A DNA stretch of 64,000 bases from Cupriavidus agavae (GCF_004217045.1 NZ_SGXM01000005.1:186001-250000); one strand, 5' to 3'; numbered from the stretch's first letter, positions 19,199 through 29,489 are shown. The notes: generated from the letters alone by a model not told the origin. Numbers and translations: made by a program.

Positions 19199-22100
19199 GC
19201 GCGAGCGGCTCTTGCCGCCGGCGCTGGTCCTGACCTTCACCGCGATGGTGGGGGTGGGCCTGGCGCTGATGTTCCCGCGCGAAACGCTGCGCGAACGCCT
19301 GCTCGGGCAGGGCCGCACCGTCGATGGCCTGACGGTGGCCTACCTCGAGGCCTGGTCGCGCGTGGCGCCCAACGACACGAGCTTCATGAGCGTGCTGGCC
19401 GAACAGTATGCCCGCAGCGGCCGGCTCGATGACGCCGAGGCCATGCTCGAACGCATGCTGGCGGTGCAGGGCCAGGACCTGACCGGCCAGATCCTGCGCA
19501 CGAAGATCGAGATCACGCAGCAGCGCGCCTACGCGGCCCAGCCCGACACGCCCGAGCGCGCCGAGCGCCTGGCCCATATGAAGGACCTGCTGCGCCAGGC
19601 CACGGCCGCCGACGCCATGAAGCGCTGGACGCTGGCGGACCTGCAGGCGCTGGCCACGCAAGCGCGCCAGATCGGCGACGCCGATGCCGCCAACGTGCTG
19701 TATCGCACGCTGGCCCAGCGTGACGCCGCCAAGGCCGATTTCTACAACCGCCAGCTGGCCACCATCGCGCTGGCCGGCGGCAACTACCGCGATTCGGCGC
19801 AGGCGCTGTTCGACGCCCAGTCGCGCGCCAAGAACCTGTACGAGCAGCGCACGATGTACCTGCAGGCGCTGCAGACGCTGCAGGCCGGCAACCTGCTGGA
19901 CGAGGCGCTGGTGCAGGCCGAGCGCCACGGCGGCAAGCTGCTCGACGATGCCGAGGTGCTGCGCTTCCTGACGCGCCTGGCACTGGCGGCCAACCGGCCC
20001 GACATCGCGGCGAAGTACGTGGAGCGGCTGCTGAAGCTGTCGGCGGCGGTCAGGCCGTCCGGCGCCGCGCAGATCGCGCTGGCCGAACTGCGCAACGATG
20101 CGGCGCGCGCTGAAGTGCGCAAGGTGTCCGACACCGAACCCTGGCTGGCGCGCGGCTATGTCTTCCTCGACGGCCCGCGTGGCGTGGCCCGCCGCGAGCA
20201 GATGGGCGGGTTCGGCGTGCGCCACGTGCAGGCCAGCGTGCCGGCAGCGGCCGCCGCCGCGCCCAGGCTGGCGCCCGGCAACCCGACGCAGGCCGAGGCG
20301 CAGGCCGCCGCCAAGGCCGAGGTGGCCGAAGCCGTGGCGGCCGGCAAATCGTTCAACCCGGACGACTACGACCTGGCCTACCGCGTGTTCCTGGCCGCCG
20401 GCAAGCTCGACCAGGCGCAGAACGTGGCGCAGACCGCCGTGCAGAAGCTGCCGGGCGACCTGGTCTGGCGCGAGCGCCTGGCGCAGGTGGCGGAGTGGAA
20501 CCGCCAGCCCACCATCGCGCTGCAGAGCTGGCTGCAATACGCCCAGGCCACCAACGACGAGCGGGCCTGGAACAACGTGATGCGCCTGGCGCCGGGCCTC
20601 AACGATGACCGCGCCTACCTGGCCGCGCTGCGCCATCGCGCGTCGGGCGGCAACCTGAAGACCATCGACGAGGTGGTGGCGGCCTACGAGCGCCTGGGCG
20701 AGCCCGAGGCGGGCATGGCCTTCCTCGACACGCTGGCCGGCGGCCCCAACGGCCGCCAGGTGATGGAGCGCAACGCCGAGCTGGCCGAGCGCGCTGGCCG
20801 CGACGACCGCGCCTTCGAACTGTACGGGCAGCTGGAAAAGCGCTTCGGCGCACGTCCGCTGTACGCGCTCAAGCGCGCCAACCTGCTCTACGTGAAGGGC
20901 AGGCTGCAGCCGGCCATGGACGCCATGCTGCCGGCGCGCCGCAACGCCGGTCCGAAGGACCTGCTGTACTGGCGCACGTTCACCGAGCTGGCCCGCCTGA
21001 CGCAGCGCGAGGATCTGCTGCGCGACGGTTATCGCCAGATGATGTTCGCCATGGCGGACACGCACGACGACCACTGCATGCAGATGCCGGAAGGTCCCGC
21101 GCGCAACGACTGCATGGACGAGGTGCGCGACACCGAGGAAGCCGATTTCTCGAACCTGATCCAGTACTACGACCGCGCCCCGATCGACGCCGGCCGGATC
21201 GCCGAGGCTGGCTGGCGCAAGAACGGCAAGCTCGACCAGCTGCAACTGGCCGTCTACTACTACACCCGCGCCCATGCCTACCTGCGTATCGAGCGGTTGC
21301 TGGCCGGCCTGACGCCGGAGCAGAAGCGCGAGGCCGAAGGCTCGGCCGCGTTCCTGATGCGCCGCGCCGAATACTGGCGCCTGACCGGCGACCGCGAGCG
21401 CTCGCTGGCCGACCTGCGCCACGCCGTGAGCCGCCCCGACGCCGACAGCGAGACCTACGCCGCGCTGCTCTGGGCACTGGTCGACATGGGCACCGACAGC
21501 GAAGTGCGCGCGGTAATGCAGCGCCTGAAGCCCGAGGCCGAGGAAGATCCGAGCCTGTGGGGCGCCTACGCCGCCGGTGCGATGCGCTTCCAGGACGGCC
21601 GCACCGCCTTGCACTACCTGCGCAAGATGCAGACCGGCAAGAGCGCCGACCCGCTGTGGCTGGGCCTGACCGCCGACGCCTACGAGGCCATCGGCCAGAC
21701 GTCGATGGCCTGGCGCATCCGCAAGCAGGCGTGGATCGACCTCCATCACCAGTGGTCGACCTCCGGCATGCTGGGCGCCGAGACGCGCCAGGCCGATGCC
21801 GAGGACGACGACCGGATCGACGGCGAGGAGGAAGACGGCCTGGGTGGTCCGTCGCGCGCCGACCTGCGCCGCCAGACCGTGGCGCTGGGCCAGGTGTTTG
21901 CCTCGGGCGACGTGTCGCGCAGCCTCGTGATCGAGATGCTGCGGCGCGACCGCGCCGAAGTGGCCGCGCGCCGCACCGTGCCCGGCGACCCGAAATCGCC
22001 GTCGCAACTGGGCAACGTACCGGGCCTGCCGGCGCTGGAAGTGGCCCCGCCCGTCGCACTGACCGAACGCGAACGCCTGCGCCAGACCCAGATCTCGGCG

Positions 22101-23351
22101 GCCAGCCGCGAGGTGGCGCTGGCCTGGGCCATGTCGTCGGAATCGAACGAACTGGCCCGCTCGTGGCTGGCGCGCCAGTACGTGAACCGGCTGCAGCGCC
22201 CGGCGTACGCCGAGATCACGATCGCGCTCGACAGCAACGACATGAACGCGCTGGACCGGATCATGGATCGGCAGGCGGGCCGCGTGCCCGTGGCGAGCCA
22301 GATCGAGGCCAACCGCCAGCTGGACCGCCTGTCGGCGGCGCAGACCCAGGCGTTCGAGACGCAGGACCGCGCCCGCACCGACGATGTACTGCAACAGTCG
22401 CTTGAAGATGCGCTGCTGTTCAACGCGCAGGCCATCGAGCCGCGCGCCACGTTCATCCGCCAGAAGCCGCTGGAGTTCTACGAGTACAGCCTGGCTGGCG
22501 GCGCGCGGCTCTGGGACGGCTTCGCGCTGGGCCTGCGCGGCGTGTTCCGCGACCAGCGCTCGCTCGATCCCACCCAGATGGTGGGCGTGCCGGGCACCGA
22601 CCGCCGCGCCGAGCTGATGCTGGCGTACCGCGACACGCAGAAGAACTGGCTGCTGGGCGTGGGCCGCCGCGACGGCCTGGAGAGCTTCACCACGGCGCGC
22701 CTGACCGGCAACTGGAACCTCGACGGCCGCGTGCAGTACACCGGCACGATCGGCTACAACCAGCCGGCCGACGAATCGGCGCAGTTGCGCGTGGGCGGCA
22801 TGAAGGACGTGGCCGAACTGGGCGCCACGTGGCGGCTGGGGCTGCGCGAGTACATCAGCGGCCGGGTGCAGTACAACCATTTCTACGGCCAGGACCGCAC
22901 GGCGCTGGGCCACGGCATGGTCTACGACCTGGAAGCCGGCTACCGCATCCGCACGCAGTATCCGGACTACACGGTGCGCATCGTCGGCACGCGCGGCATC
23001 TACAGCGCCAACGGGGGCACGCTGTCGCCCACGCTGCAGCGCCTGATGCCGCCGGACGATGACGAGACCAACCCGACGTTCTACATGCCGCGCAGCTTCA
23101 CGCAGGCCGGTCTGCTGTTCAGCTTCGGCACCGACCTGATCGATGACTACACCCGCAAGTGGCGGCCGTTCATGGAAGCCGGCGCACTGTACGACTCGCG
23201 CGCCAAGCACAATTTCCGTGGACAGTTGGGCGTGGCCGGGTCGGTGTTCGGCAACGACCACATGGCGGTGTACGTCTCGCACGACACGGCGTCGCGCGTG
23301 AACGGGGCGCCGGTGACCGAAGTCGGCCTGCGCTACCGCTGGCTCTATTGA
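19161..23351 (+). CDS. pelB: PelB, outer-membrane export porin with TPR scaffold
   Basis: 1396-aa outer-membrane exporter of Pel. An N-terminal transmembrane helix (about residues 20-38) is followed by a long alpha-helical TPR region up to about residue 870 that recruits PelA, then an acidic linker (about 875-895, many Asp/Glu). The C-terminal 290 residues, from about 1105, have alternating aromatic/Gly-rich strands typical of a beta barrel and end R-Y-R-W-L-Y. Its ATG lies inside the pelA 3' end. Confidence 0.95.
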   Translation: MSSNKSKSAAAPERERLLPPALVLTFTAMVGVGLALMFPRETLRERLLGQGRTVDGLTVAYLEAWSRVAPNDTSFMSVLAEQYARSGRLDDAEAMLERMLAVQGQDLTGQILRTKIEITQQRAYAAQPDTPERAERLAHMKDLLRQATAADAMKRWTLADLQALATQARQIGDADAANVLYRTLAQRDAAKADFYNRQLATIALAGGNYRDSAQALFDAQSRAKNLYEQRTMYLQALQTLQAGNLLDEALVQAERHGGKLLDDAEVLRFLTRLALAANRPDIAAKYVERLLKLSAAVRPSGAAQIALAELRNDAARAEVRKVSDTEPWLARGYVFLDGPRGVARREQMGGFGVRHVQASVPAAAAAAPRLAPGNPTQAEAQAAAKAEVAEAVAAGKSFNPDDYDLAYRVFLAAGKLDQAQNVAQTAVQKLPGDLVWRERLAQVAEWNRQPTIALQSWLQYAQATNDERAWNNVMRLAPGLNDDRAYLAALRHRASGGNLKTIDEVVAAYERLGEPEAGMAFLDTLAGGPNGRQVMERNAELAERAGRDDRAFELYGQLEKRFGARPLYALKRANLLYVKGRLQPAMDAMLPARRNAGPKDLLYWRTFTELARLTQREDLLRDGYRQMMFAMADTHDDHCMQMPEGPARNDCMDEVRDTEEADFSNLIQYYDRAPIDAGRIAEAGWRKNGKLDQLQLAVYYYTRAHAYLRIERLLAGLTPEQKREAEGSAAFLMRRAEYWRLTGDRERSLADLRHAVSRPDADSETYAALLWALVDMGTDSEVRAVMQRLKPEAEEDPSLWGAYAAGAMRFQDGRTALHYLRKMQTGKSADPLWLGLTADAYEAIGQTSMAWRIRKQAWIDLHHQWSTSGMLGAETRQADAEDDDRIDGEEEDGLGGPSRADLRRQTVALGQVFASGDVSRSLVIEMLRRDRAEVAARRTVPGDPKSPSQLGNVPGLPALEVAPPVALTERERLRQTQISAASREVALAWAMSSESNELARSWLARQYVNRLQRPAYAEITIALDSNDMNALDRIMDRQAGRVPVASQIEANRQLDRLSAAQTQAFETQDRARTDDVLQQSLEDALLFNAQAIEPRATFIRQKPLEFYEYSLAGGARLWDGFALGLRGVFRDQRSLDPTQMVGVPGTDRRAELMLAYRDTQKNWLLGVGRRDGLESFTTARLTGNWNLDGRVQYTGTIGYNQPADESAQLRVGGMKDVAELGATWRLGLREYISGRVQYNHFYGQDRTALGHGMVYDLEAGYRIRTQYPDYTVRIVGTRGIYSANGGTLSPTLQRLMPPDDDETNPTFYMPRSFTQAGLLFSFGTDLIDDYTRKWRPFMEAGALYDSRAKHNFRGQLGVAGSVFGNDHMAVYVSHDTASRVNGAPVTEVGLRYRWLY

Positions 23352-23398
23352 TTTGCTGTTGAACGTTTAACGAAATTCAAGGTAACGAGGGGATCGAA

Positions 23399-23947
23399 AT
23401 GAAGACGACCAATACCCGCATGGGCCGCCTGGCGGCATGGTGTGGCGCGCTGGGCGCAGCCCTGTGGCTGGCCGGTTGCGCCGTGACGGACGTGGGCCGC
23501 GCGCCGCAGATGGCCGCCGGCGACACGGTTGCCGTGCTGCCGATCGTGAACTACACGGAAACGCCGCAGGCCGGCCTGCGCGCCGAGGCCATCGCCGAAT
23601 CGCTGCTGAAGACCGGCGGCGTGACCAACCTGAAGCGCTATCCGGCGTCGCTGAACCCGGAAACGCTGTTCGAGCCGGCCGAGCGCGAGTCGGTGGGCAA
23701 GGCTTTGGACTGGGCACGTGGCGAGCGCGCGCGCTATGCGCTGACCGGTGCGGTGCAGGAATGGCGCTACAAGGTCGGTGTGGATGGCGAGCCGGCCGTG
23801 GGCATCTCGCTGCAACTGATCGACGTGGCCACCGGCCAGGTGGTGTGGTCGGCCACGGGCAGCAACGCGGGCTGGAGCCGTGAATCGCTGTCGGGCGTGG
23901 CCCAGAAACTGCTGCGTCGCCTGCTGGCGCCGCTGATGCAAGGTTGA
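23399..23947 (+). CDS. pelC: PelC, outer-membrane lipoprotein
   Basis: 182-aa lipoprotein with lipobox L-A-G-C (Cys about residue 26). In Pseudomonas PelC forms a periplasmic ring below the PelB barrel that guides the cationic polymer. The body begins V-A-V-L-P-I-V-N-Y-T, a CsgG-like fold start, and the length is typical. Ribosome site AGGGGA lies 6-7 nt before the ATG. The 47-nt gap to pelB is the widest in the front half of the operon. Confidence 0.94.
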   Translation: MKTTNTRMGRLAAWCGALGAALWLAGCAVTDVGRAPQMAAGDTVAVLPIVNYTETPQAGLRAEAIAESLLKTGGVTNLKRYPASLNPETLFEPAERESVGKALDWARGERARYALTGAVQEWRYKVGVDGEPAVGISLQLIDVATGQVVWSATGSNAGWSRESLSGVAQKLLRRLLAPLMQG

Positions 23948-23976
23948 TACCGCAAGACAAAGGACAGGTGACAAGC

Positions 23977-25449
23977 GTGGCCAATTCCGCGGAACAAAGG
24001 CGCCAGGGGCAGGGCATCAGCCTTGGCGGGCGCTATGCGCGCTGGCTGGCGCCCGCGGGGAGCGGGGCGGCAGCCGTACTGGAAATGATCGTCGTGATGG
24101 TGGTGGCCATGGCCGTTGCCTGGGCGGTGCTGCCGCAGAACCCGCTGCTGCTGGACCTCGGTTTCCCGTGGGCCTGGCTGCTGCCCGTGATCCTGGCGCT
24201 GCGCTACGGCACGCTGGTGGGCGTGGGCGCGGTGCTGATGCTGCTGGGCGGCTGGTTCTTCTTCGGCAACCTGGGCGCGTACGCCACGCTGGCGTTCCCG
24301 CGGCTGTTCTATCTCGGCGGCCTGCTGATGGTGCTGGTGGCCGGGCAGTTCGGCGATGTCTGGAACACGCGCCTGGCGCGGGCCCGCGCGGTCAACCGCT
24401 ATCTTGACGAGCGGCTCTCGGCGCTGACCAAGAACCACTACCTGCTGCGCATCTCGCATGCACGGCTGGAGAACGACTTGCTGGCGCGTCCGACCACGCT
24501 GCGCGACACGCTGTCGCAACTGCGTGCCGTGGCCATGCAGGACGTGGCGCGCGCCGGGCAGGTGCAGCGCCTGGCCGGCGCCCAGCCGATGCTGCAGGTG
24601 GTGGCGCAGGCCTGCCAGGTCGAGGCCGCCGCGCTGTATGCCGTCGACGGCGAGTCGATCCTGCCCGAGACCGTGGCGGCGATCGGGCCGAACTTCGCGC
24701 TCGACGTCAACGACCCGCTGGTGCGCCACTGCCTCGATACGCACGAGCTGGCCCACCTGAAGTCCAACGGCCTGCAGCAGGACGCCCAGACGCGCTACGT
24801 GGCCGTGGCGCCGGTGCTGGCCGGCGCCGACCGGCTGATCGGCGTGCTGGTCGTGGAGCGCATGCCGTTCCTGTCGCTGACCTACGAAAACCTGCAGCTG
24901 CTGATGGTGCTGATGGGCTACTACGCCGACGGCGTGGACCATGCCCGCGCTACGCACGGCATCCAGGAACTGGCTCCGGCCATTCCGTACGCGTTCGCGC
25001 TCGATTACGCGCGCCTGTCGCGCCTGCGCCGCGAAACCGGCATCGAAAGCTCGGTCGTGGCACTGGTGTTCGACCTCGACGAGGCGCGCGATGCGCTGTT
25101 CGAACAGGTGGTGCGCAGCCGCCGGGCGCTGGACGTGGCCTGGCCGGCAACCGGGGCGCAGCAGCGCGCCATGCTGACGCTGATGCCGCTGTCCGACAGC
25201 CAGGCGGTCTCGGCTTACCTGGTGCGGATCGAGGACATGCTGCGGGCCCAGTTCGGCACCGATTTCGCCAGCGCGCACATCGGCGTCTACACGCTGTCCG
25301 TGCCGGCCGCCGGCGCCGAGGATGCGCTGGTGCGCCTGCTGCACCGCTGCCATCTGGACGGCAACGCGGCCAGCGCCGCCCCCGGCACGCTTGCCGCGAA
25401 TGGCGCCGCGCCGGCCGCCGGCCAGGCGCAGACCGGCCTGACGGGCTGA
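23977..25449 (+). CDS. pelD: PelD, c-di-GMP receptor for Pel synthesis
   Basis: 490-aa inner-membrane protein. It has four hydrophobic helices (about residues 25-130), a GAF domain (about 170-300) and a degenerate GGDEF domain (about 320-460) with no G-G-D-E-F signature but an inhibitory-site R383-A-L-D386, the RxxD that binds c-di-GMP in PelD. This gives post-translational control of the Pel synthase. I chose the GTG at 23977 because CAGGTGA sits 5 nt before it. The frame also has a TTG at 23944 overlapping the pelC stop, which would add 11 residues. Confidence 0.94.
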   Translation: MANSAEQRRQGQGISLGGRYARWLAPAGSGAAAVLEMIVVMVVAMAVAWAVLPQNPLLLDLGFPWAWLLPVILALRYGTLVGVGAVLMLLGGWFFFGNLGAYATLAFPRLFYLGGLLMVLVAGQFGDVWNTRLARARAVNRYLDERLSALTKNHYLLRISHARLENDLLARPTTLRDTLSQLRAVAMQDVARAGQVQRLAGAQPMLQVVAQACQVEAAALYAVDGESILPETVAAIGPNFALDVNDPLVRHCLDTHELAHLKSNGLQQDAQTRYVAVAPVLAGADRLIGVLVVERMPFLSLTYENLQLLMVLMGYYADGVDHARATHGIQELAPAIPYAFALDYARLSRLRRETGIESSVVALVFDLDEARDALFEQVVRSRRALDVAWPATGAQQRAMLTLMPLSDSQAVSAYLVRIEDMLRAQFGTDFASAHIGVYTLSVPAAGAEDALVRLLHRCHLDGNAASAAPGTLAANGAAPAAGQAQTGLTG

Positions 25450-25480
25450 GGCCGGAGGGCCCACACATGGACACTGATAC

Positions 25481-26467
25481 ATGGGCAAGCTGACCATCGG
25501 CGGCACCGCCGTCCAGATCGCCGCGCTGTACCTGCTGCTCAAGGGCGGCACGGGACTGCCGCTGCTGCTCTCCTTCCTGGGATTGCAGGCGCTGGCCGCC
25601 GCGCTGCTCGGGCTGGCGCTGTGGCGCCTGCTGCCGCGCCGCTTCCGCACGCCGTTCGTGTGGAGCTACGCCTATCTGGCGGCGTTCTGCTTCTTCGTGC
25701 CGCTGGGCGGTACGCTGGTCTGCCTGGGCAGCCTGGTGTTCTCGAAGCTGTTCCGCGCGCAGGGCGACCGCGCGGGCATCGTCTCGGTGGCGCTGCCGCA
25801 GTTCGTCACGCACCTGATCCAGCGTGTCACGCACGGCGGCGGGGCGCGGCTGCGCGCCCAGCTTGGCAACACCCGGGCGCCGCTGCCCGAGCGCATGACC
25901 GCGCTCGTGGCCATGCAATCGATGCCCACGCGCACGGCCAGCCCGGTGCTGCGCGAACTGCTGGCCGACAGCACGGACGATATCCGCCTGCTGGCCTACG
26001 GCATGCTCGACGGTGCCGAGAAGCAACTCACCCAGCAAATCCTGGCCGAACTGCCACGCCTGGAGGCCGCCGACACGCCCCAGGCGCGCGGCGAGATCAA
26101 CAAGCGCCTGGCTGACCTGTACTGGGAACTGATCTACCAGAACCTGGTGCAGGGCGACGTGTACCGCTACACGGCGAGCCAGGTGGAACGCTACGCGAGC
26201 GCGGCGCTCGAGATCGACGATTCCAATGCCGCGCTGTGGTACATGCGCGGCCGGCTGGCACTGAGCCGCAACGCCCCCGGCGAGGCGCGCCAGTTCCTGG
26301 CCCGCGCCGAGGCGCTGGGCTTTGCCAACGAGCGCGTGCTGCCGCTGCTGGCAGAGGCCGCCTACCTGGAACGCGACTACGCCGCGGTGCGCCGCCTGAT
26401 GGCGGCATTCGACAGTCCTTCGCCGCTCCCGCTGGTGCGGCCCCTGCTGCGGTATTGGCAATCATGA
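25481..26467 (+). CDS. pelE: PelE, inner-membrane TPR protein
   Basis: 328-aa protein with two to three hydrophobic segments in the first 100 residues (L-Y-L-L-L-K-G-G region, then L-A-A-F-C-F-F-V-P-L-G-G). The cytoplasmic TPR-like part ends with N-A-A-L-W-Y-M-R-G-R-L-A-L-S. In the Pel synthase PelE bridges PelD, PelG and PelF. Its stop overlaps the pelF ATG (ATGA), giving translational coupling. Confidence 0.93.
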   Translation: MGKLTIGGTAVQIAALYLLLKGGTGLPLLLSFLGLQALAAALLGLALWRLLPRRFRTPFVWSYAYLAAFCFFVPLGGTLVCLGSLVFSKLFRAQGDRAGIVSVALPQFVTHLIQRVTHGGGARLRAQLGNTRAPLPERMTALVAMQSMPTRTASPVLRELLADSTDDIRLLAYGMLDGAEKQLTQQILAELPRLEAADTPQARGEINKRLADLYWELIYQNLVQGDVYRYTASQVERYASAALEIDDSNAALWYMRGRLALSRNAPGEARQFLARAEALGFANERVLPLLAEAAYLERDYAAVRRLMAAFDSPSPLPLVRPLLRYWQS

Positions 26468-28089
26468 GCGAGATTCTGGTCAAGGGGACGTCCGCCGACG
26501 TCATGTTGTTGCTCGAAGGCACCTTCCCGTACGTGAGCGGGGGGGTGTCGAGCTGGGTCAACCAGATGATCCGGGCGTTTCCGGACATCCGCTTCGGCAT
26601 CGTCTTCATCGGCAGCCGCCGCGAGGACTACGGCGACATGGCGTACACGCTGCCCGACAACGTCGTGCACCTGGAAACCCATTTCCTGTACGACTTCCCG
26701 CCGCCGCCGATGGTGCACGGCACCTCGGGCGACGCGGGTGCGTTCGACCGTTCGGACCGCCTGCACGAACTGCTGCGCGAGCCGGGCAAGGAAGCCGAGG
26801 CCGGCGAGCTGATCCGCGAACTGATGCCGGCGCTGCGCGAGGGCGGGGCGCTGTCCGAGGACGCGTTCCTCTACAGCAAGCGCGCCTGGGAAACCATCAC
26901 CAGCCAGTACCGGCAGTTCTGTACCGATCCGTCGTTCACGGACTACTTCTGGACCATCCGGATCATGCACAAGCCGCTCTGGCAGCTGGTGCGGATTGCC
27001 GACGGGCTGATCCCGGCCAAGGTCTACCACACGGTGTCCACGGGCTACGCGGGCTTTCTCGGCGCCATGCTGCGCCACCGGAACGGCCGCCCGCTGCTGG
27101 TCTCGGAACATGGCATTTATACGAAGGAACGCAAGATCGACCTGTTCCAGAGCCAGTGGATCCGCGACAACCGCAATATTTTCGAGCGGGACATCTCGCA
27201 GATCAGCTATTTCCGTGAACTGTGGGTGCGCTTCTTCGAAACGCTGGGCCGCGTCTGCTACGAGGCCGGCGACGAGATCACGGCGCTCTACGAGGGCAAC
27301 CGCCGCCGCCAGATCGTGGACGGCGCGCTGGCCGAGCGCACGCGCAACATCCCGAACGGCATCAACCTGCCGCGCCTGTCCGCGCTGCGCGAGAAGCGCG
27401 CGCCCGGCGTGCCGCCGGTGCTGTGCCTGATCGGCCGCGTGGTGCCGATCAAGGACATCAAGACGTTCGTGCGTGCCATGCTGACCGTGGTGCGCGAGTA
27501 TCCCGAGGCCGAAGGCTGGATTGCCGGCCCGGAGGATGAAGACCCGGAATACGCCCGCGAGTGCCGCAGCCTGGTGGAGAGCCTGGGGCTGGCCAGCAAG
27601 GTCAGGTTCCTGGGCTTCCAGAAGATCGACGAACTGCTGCCCAAGGTGGGCGTGCTGGTGCTGAGTTCGATCTCCGAGGCGCTGCCGCTGGTGGTGCTCG
27701 AAGGCTTCGCGGCCGGCGTGCCGTGCGTGACCACCGACGTGGGCTCGTGCAGCGAGCTGATCTTCGGCCTGCCGGGCGAGGATGCGGCGCTGGGCGCGGC
27801 CGGCGGGGTGGTGCGGATTGCCGATCCGGCGGCACTGGCCGACGCGGCGCTGAGCCTGCTGCAGCATCCGGACCGTTGGCACGCGGCCCAGGCGGCCGGT
27901 ATTGCGCGCGTGGAGAAGTACTACACCCAGGAGCAGATGGTGGGCAGCTACCGCACGCTCTACACGGACCTGATGGCGATGCCCGACAACACGCGGCGCG
28001 ACCGCGGCGCCGCACCGGCGCGTTGCCCGGTGCACCATGGCGCGGGCGCTCCGGCGGCCTCGGCGAACGACAAGGCGGGAGGACGCTGA
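26464..28089 (+). CDS. pelF: PelF, cytoplasmic Pel glycosyltransferase (GT4)
   Basis: 541-aa GT-B glycosyltransferase that polymerises Pel from a UDP-hexosamine. It begins M-S-E-I-L-V-K-G at 26464, overlapping the pelE stop. The N-terminal Gly-rich loop is G-T-F-P-Y-V-S-G-G-V-S-S-W, and the C-terminal nucleotide-binding half has L-I-G-R-V-V-P-I-K-D-I-K and the S-S-I-S-E-A-L-P-L-V-V-L-E motif (EX7E). A frame extension upstream to 26236 is inside pelE and is not used. Confidence 0.95.
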   Translation: MSEILVKGTSADVMLLLEGTFPYVSGGVSSWVNQMIRAFPDIRFGIVFIGSRREDYGDMAYTLPDNVVHLETHFLYDFPPPPMVHGTSGDAGAFDRSDRLHELLREPGKEAEAGELIRELMPALREGGALSEDAFLYSKRAWETITSQYRQFCTDPSFTDYFWTIRIMHKPLWQLVRIADGLIPAKVYHTVSTGYAGFLGAMLRHRNGRPLLVSEHGIYTKERKIDLFQSQWIRDNRNIFERDISQISYFRELWVRFFETLGRVCYEAGDEITALYEGNRRRQIVDGALAERTRNIPNGINLPRLSALREKRAPGVPPVLCLIGRVVPIKDIKTFVRAMLTVVREYPEAEGWIAGPEDEDPEYARECRSLVESLGLASKVRFLGFQKIDELLPKVGVLVLSSISEALPLVVLEGFAAGVPCVTTDVGSCSELIFGLPGEDAALGAAGGVVRIADPAALADAALSLLQHPDRWHAAQAAGIARVEKYYTQEQMVGSYRTLYTDLMAMPDNTRRDRGAAPARCPVHHGAGAPAASANDKAGGR

Positions 28090-28090
28090 G

Positions 28091-29461
28091 ATGGCCGGTA
28101 TTGGATTCGAACTTCGCAAGATGCTCCGGCGGGACAGCCTGTCGGGCATGCTCAGCGCCTACGCGTACGCCGGCGTCATCAGCTCGGGGCCATGGATCCT
28201 GTCGATCCTGGGCATCCTGCTGATCGGCCTGCTGTCGATCGGCTGGGTCGTGCCCGGCATGCTGATCACGCAGTTCCAGGTGTCGGTGACGTATTTGATA
28301 GCGTGCAGCCTGATATTGACCGGGCCCATGCAACTGTCGTTCACGCGTTTCACCTCCGACCGCCTGTTCGAGCGCCGCGCCGACCTGGTGCTGTCGAACT
28401 TCCACGCGGTGGCGCTGCTGGTGACCGGCCTGGCCGGCGCCATCGGCCTGGCATGCGCGGTCTGGGCGTTCCCCGAGCAGTCGGTGCTGTACCGGCTGCT
28501 GATGATCGCGGGCTTCGTGATCATGAGCAATATCTGGATCGCGGCGATCTTCCTGTCCGGCATGAAGCAGTACAAGGCCATCGTCTGGACCTTCTTCGTG
28601 GGCTACACGATCACGGTGCTGGCCGCGCTGGCGCTGCGCTCGCGCGGGCTGGAAGGGCTGCTGGGCGGCTTCGTGGTGGGCCAGCTCTGCCTGCTGGTGG
28701 GCATGATCACGCTGATCTACCGCAACTACACGAGCCACCGGTTCATGTCGTTCGAGGTGTTCCAGAAGCGCTATTCGTACCCGAGCCTGATCGCCATCGG
28801 CCTGTTCTACAACCTGGGCATCTGGCTCGACAAGTTCATGTTCTGGTACGCGCCGTCCACGGGCCAGCCCGTGATCGGGCCGCTGCATGCGTCGATCATC
28901 TACGACATTCCGGTGTTCCTGGCCTACCTGGCCATCATCCCGGGCATGGCCGTGTTCCTGGTGCGCATCGAGACCGATTTCGTGGAGTACTACGACGCGT
29001 TCTACAACGCGGTGCGCGGCGGCAGCTCGCTGGAGCACATCGAGGACATGCGCAACACGATGGTCCAGACCATCCGCCTGGGCCTGTACGAGATCGTCAA
29101 GGTGCAGGCCATTGCCTCGCTGCTGCTGTTCGTGATCGGCGGCTGGCTGCTGAACCTGCTGGGCATCTCGGAGCTGTACCTGCCGCTGCTCTACGTGGAC
29201 GTGATCGGGGCCAGCCTGCAGGTGGTACTGCTGGGCGTGCTGAACATCTACTTCTACCTGGACCGCCGCCGCGAGGTGCTGCTGCTGACCGGCACGTTCG
29301 TGGTGCTGAACTTCGTGCTGACCCGCCTGACGCTCGAACTGGGCCCGGCCTGGTACGGCTACGGCTTCGCGGTCTCGCTGCTGATCGTGGTGGCGCTGTC
29401 GCTGTACCTGCTCGACCGCAAGCTTGACCGGCTGGAGTACGAAACCTACATGCTGCAATAG
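28091..29461 (+). CDS. pelG: PelG, Wzx-like inner-membrane Pel transporter
   Basis: 456-aa polytopic protein with about twelve hydrophobic segments, a member of the polysaccharide-transporter superfamily, that forms the inner-membrane channel with PelD/E/F. It begins M-A-G-I-G-F-E-L-R-K-M-L, a conserved PelG N-terminus. The ATG is 1 nt after the pelF stop. A strong terminator 29 nt past the stop closes the operon. Confidence 0.95.
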   Translation: MAGIGFELRKMLRRDSLSGMLSAYAYAGVISSGPWILSILGILLIGLLSIGWVVPGMLITQFQVSVTYLIACSLILTGPMQLSFTRFTSDRLFERRADLVLSNFHAVALLVTGLAGAIGLACAVWAFPEQSVLYRLLMIAGFVIMSNIWIAAIFLSGMKQYKAIVWTFFVGYTITVLAALALRSRGLEGLLGGFVVGQLCLLVGMITLIYRNYTSHRFMSFEVFQKRYSYPSLIAIGLFYNLGIWLDKFMFWYAPSTGQPVIGPLHASIIYDIPVFLAYLAIIPGMAVFLVRIETDFVEYYDAFYNAVRGGSSLEHIEDMRNTMVQTIRLGLYEIVKVQAIASLLLFVIGGWLLNLLGISELYLPLLYVDVIGASLQVVLLGVLNIYFYLDRRREVLLLTGTFVVLNFVLTRLTLELGPAWYGYGFAVSLLIVVALSLYLLDRKLDRLEYETYMLQ

Positions 29462-29489
29462 CCGCCGCCTGTTGTTGTGACGAAAAAGG

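Noticed and set aside
15839..23282. Very long antisense frames against pelA and pelB
   Set aside because: High-GC genes leave long open frames on the opposite strand. These lack start signals and have His/Gln/Arg/Val-biased composition; the forward proteins are clear PelA and PelB.
23944..23976. PelD starting at TTG 23944
   Set aside because: The GTG at 23977 has a well-placed CAGGTGA, while the TTG overlaps the pelC stop without its own site.
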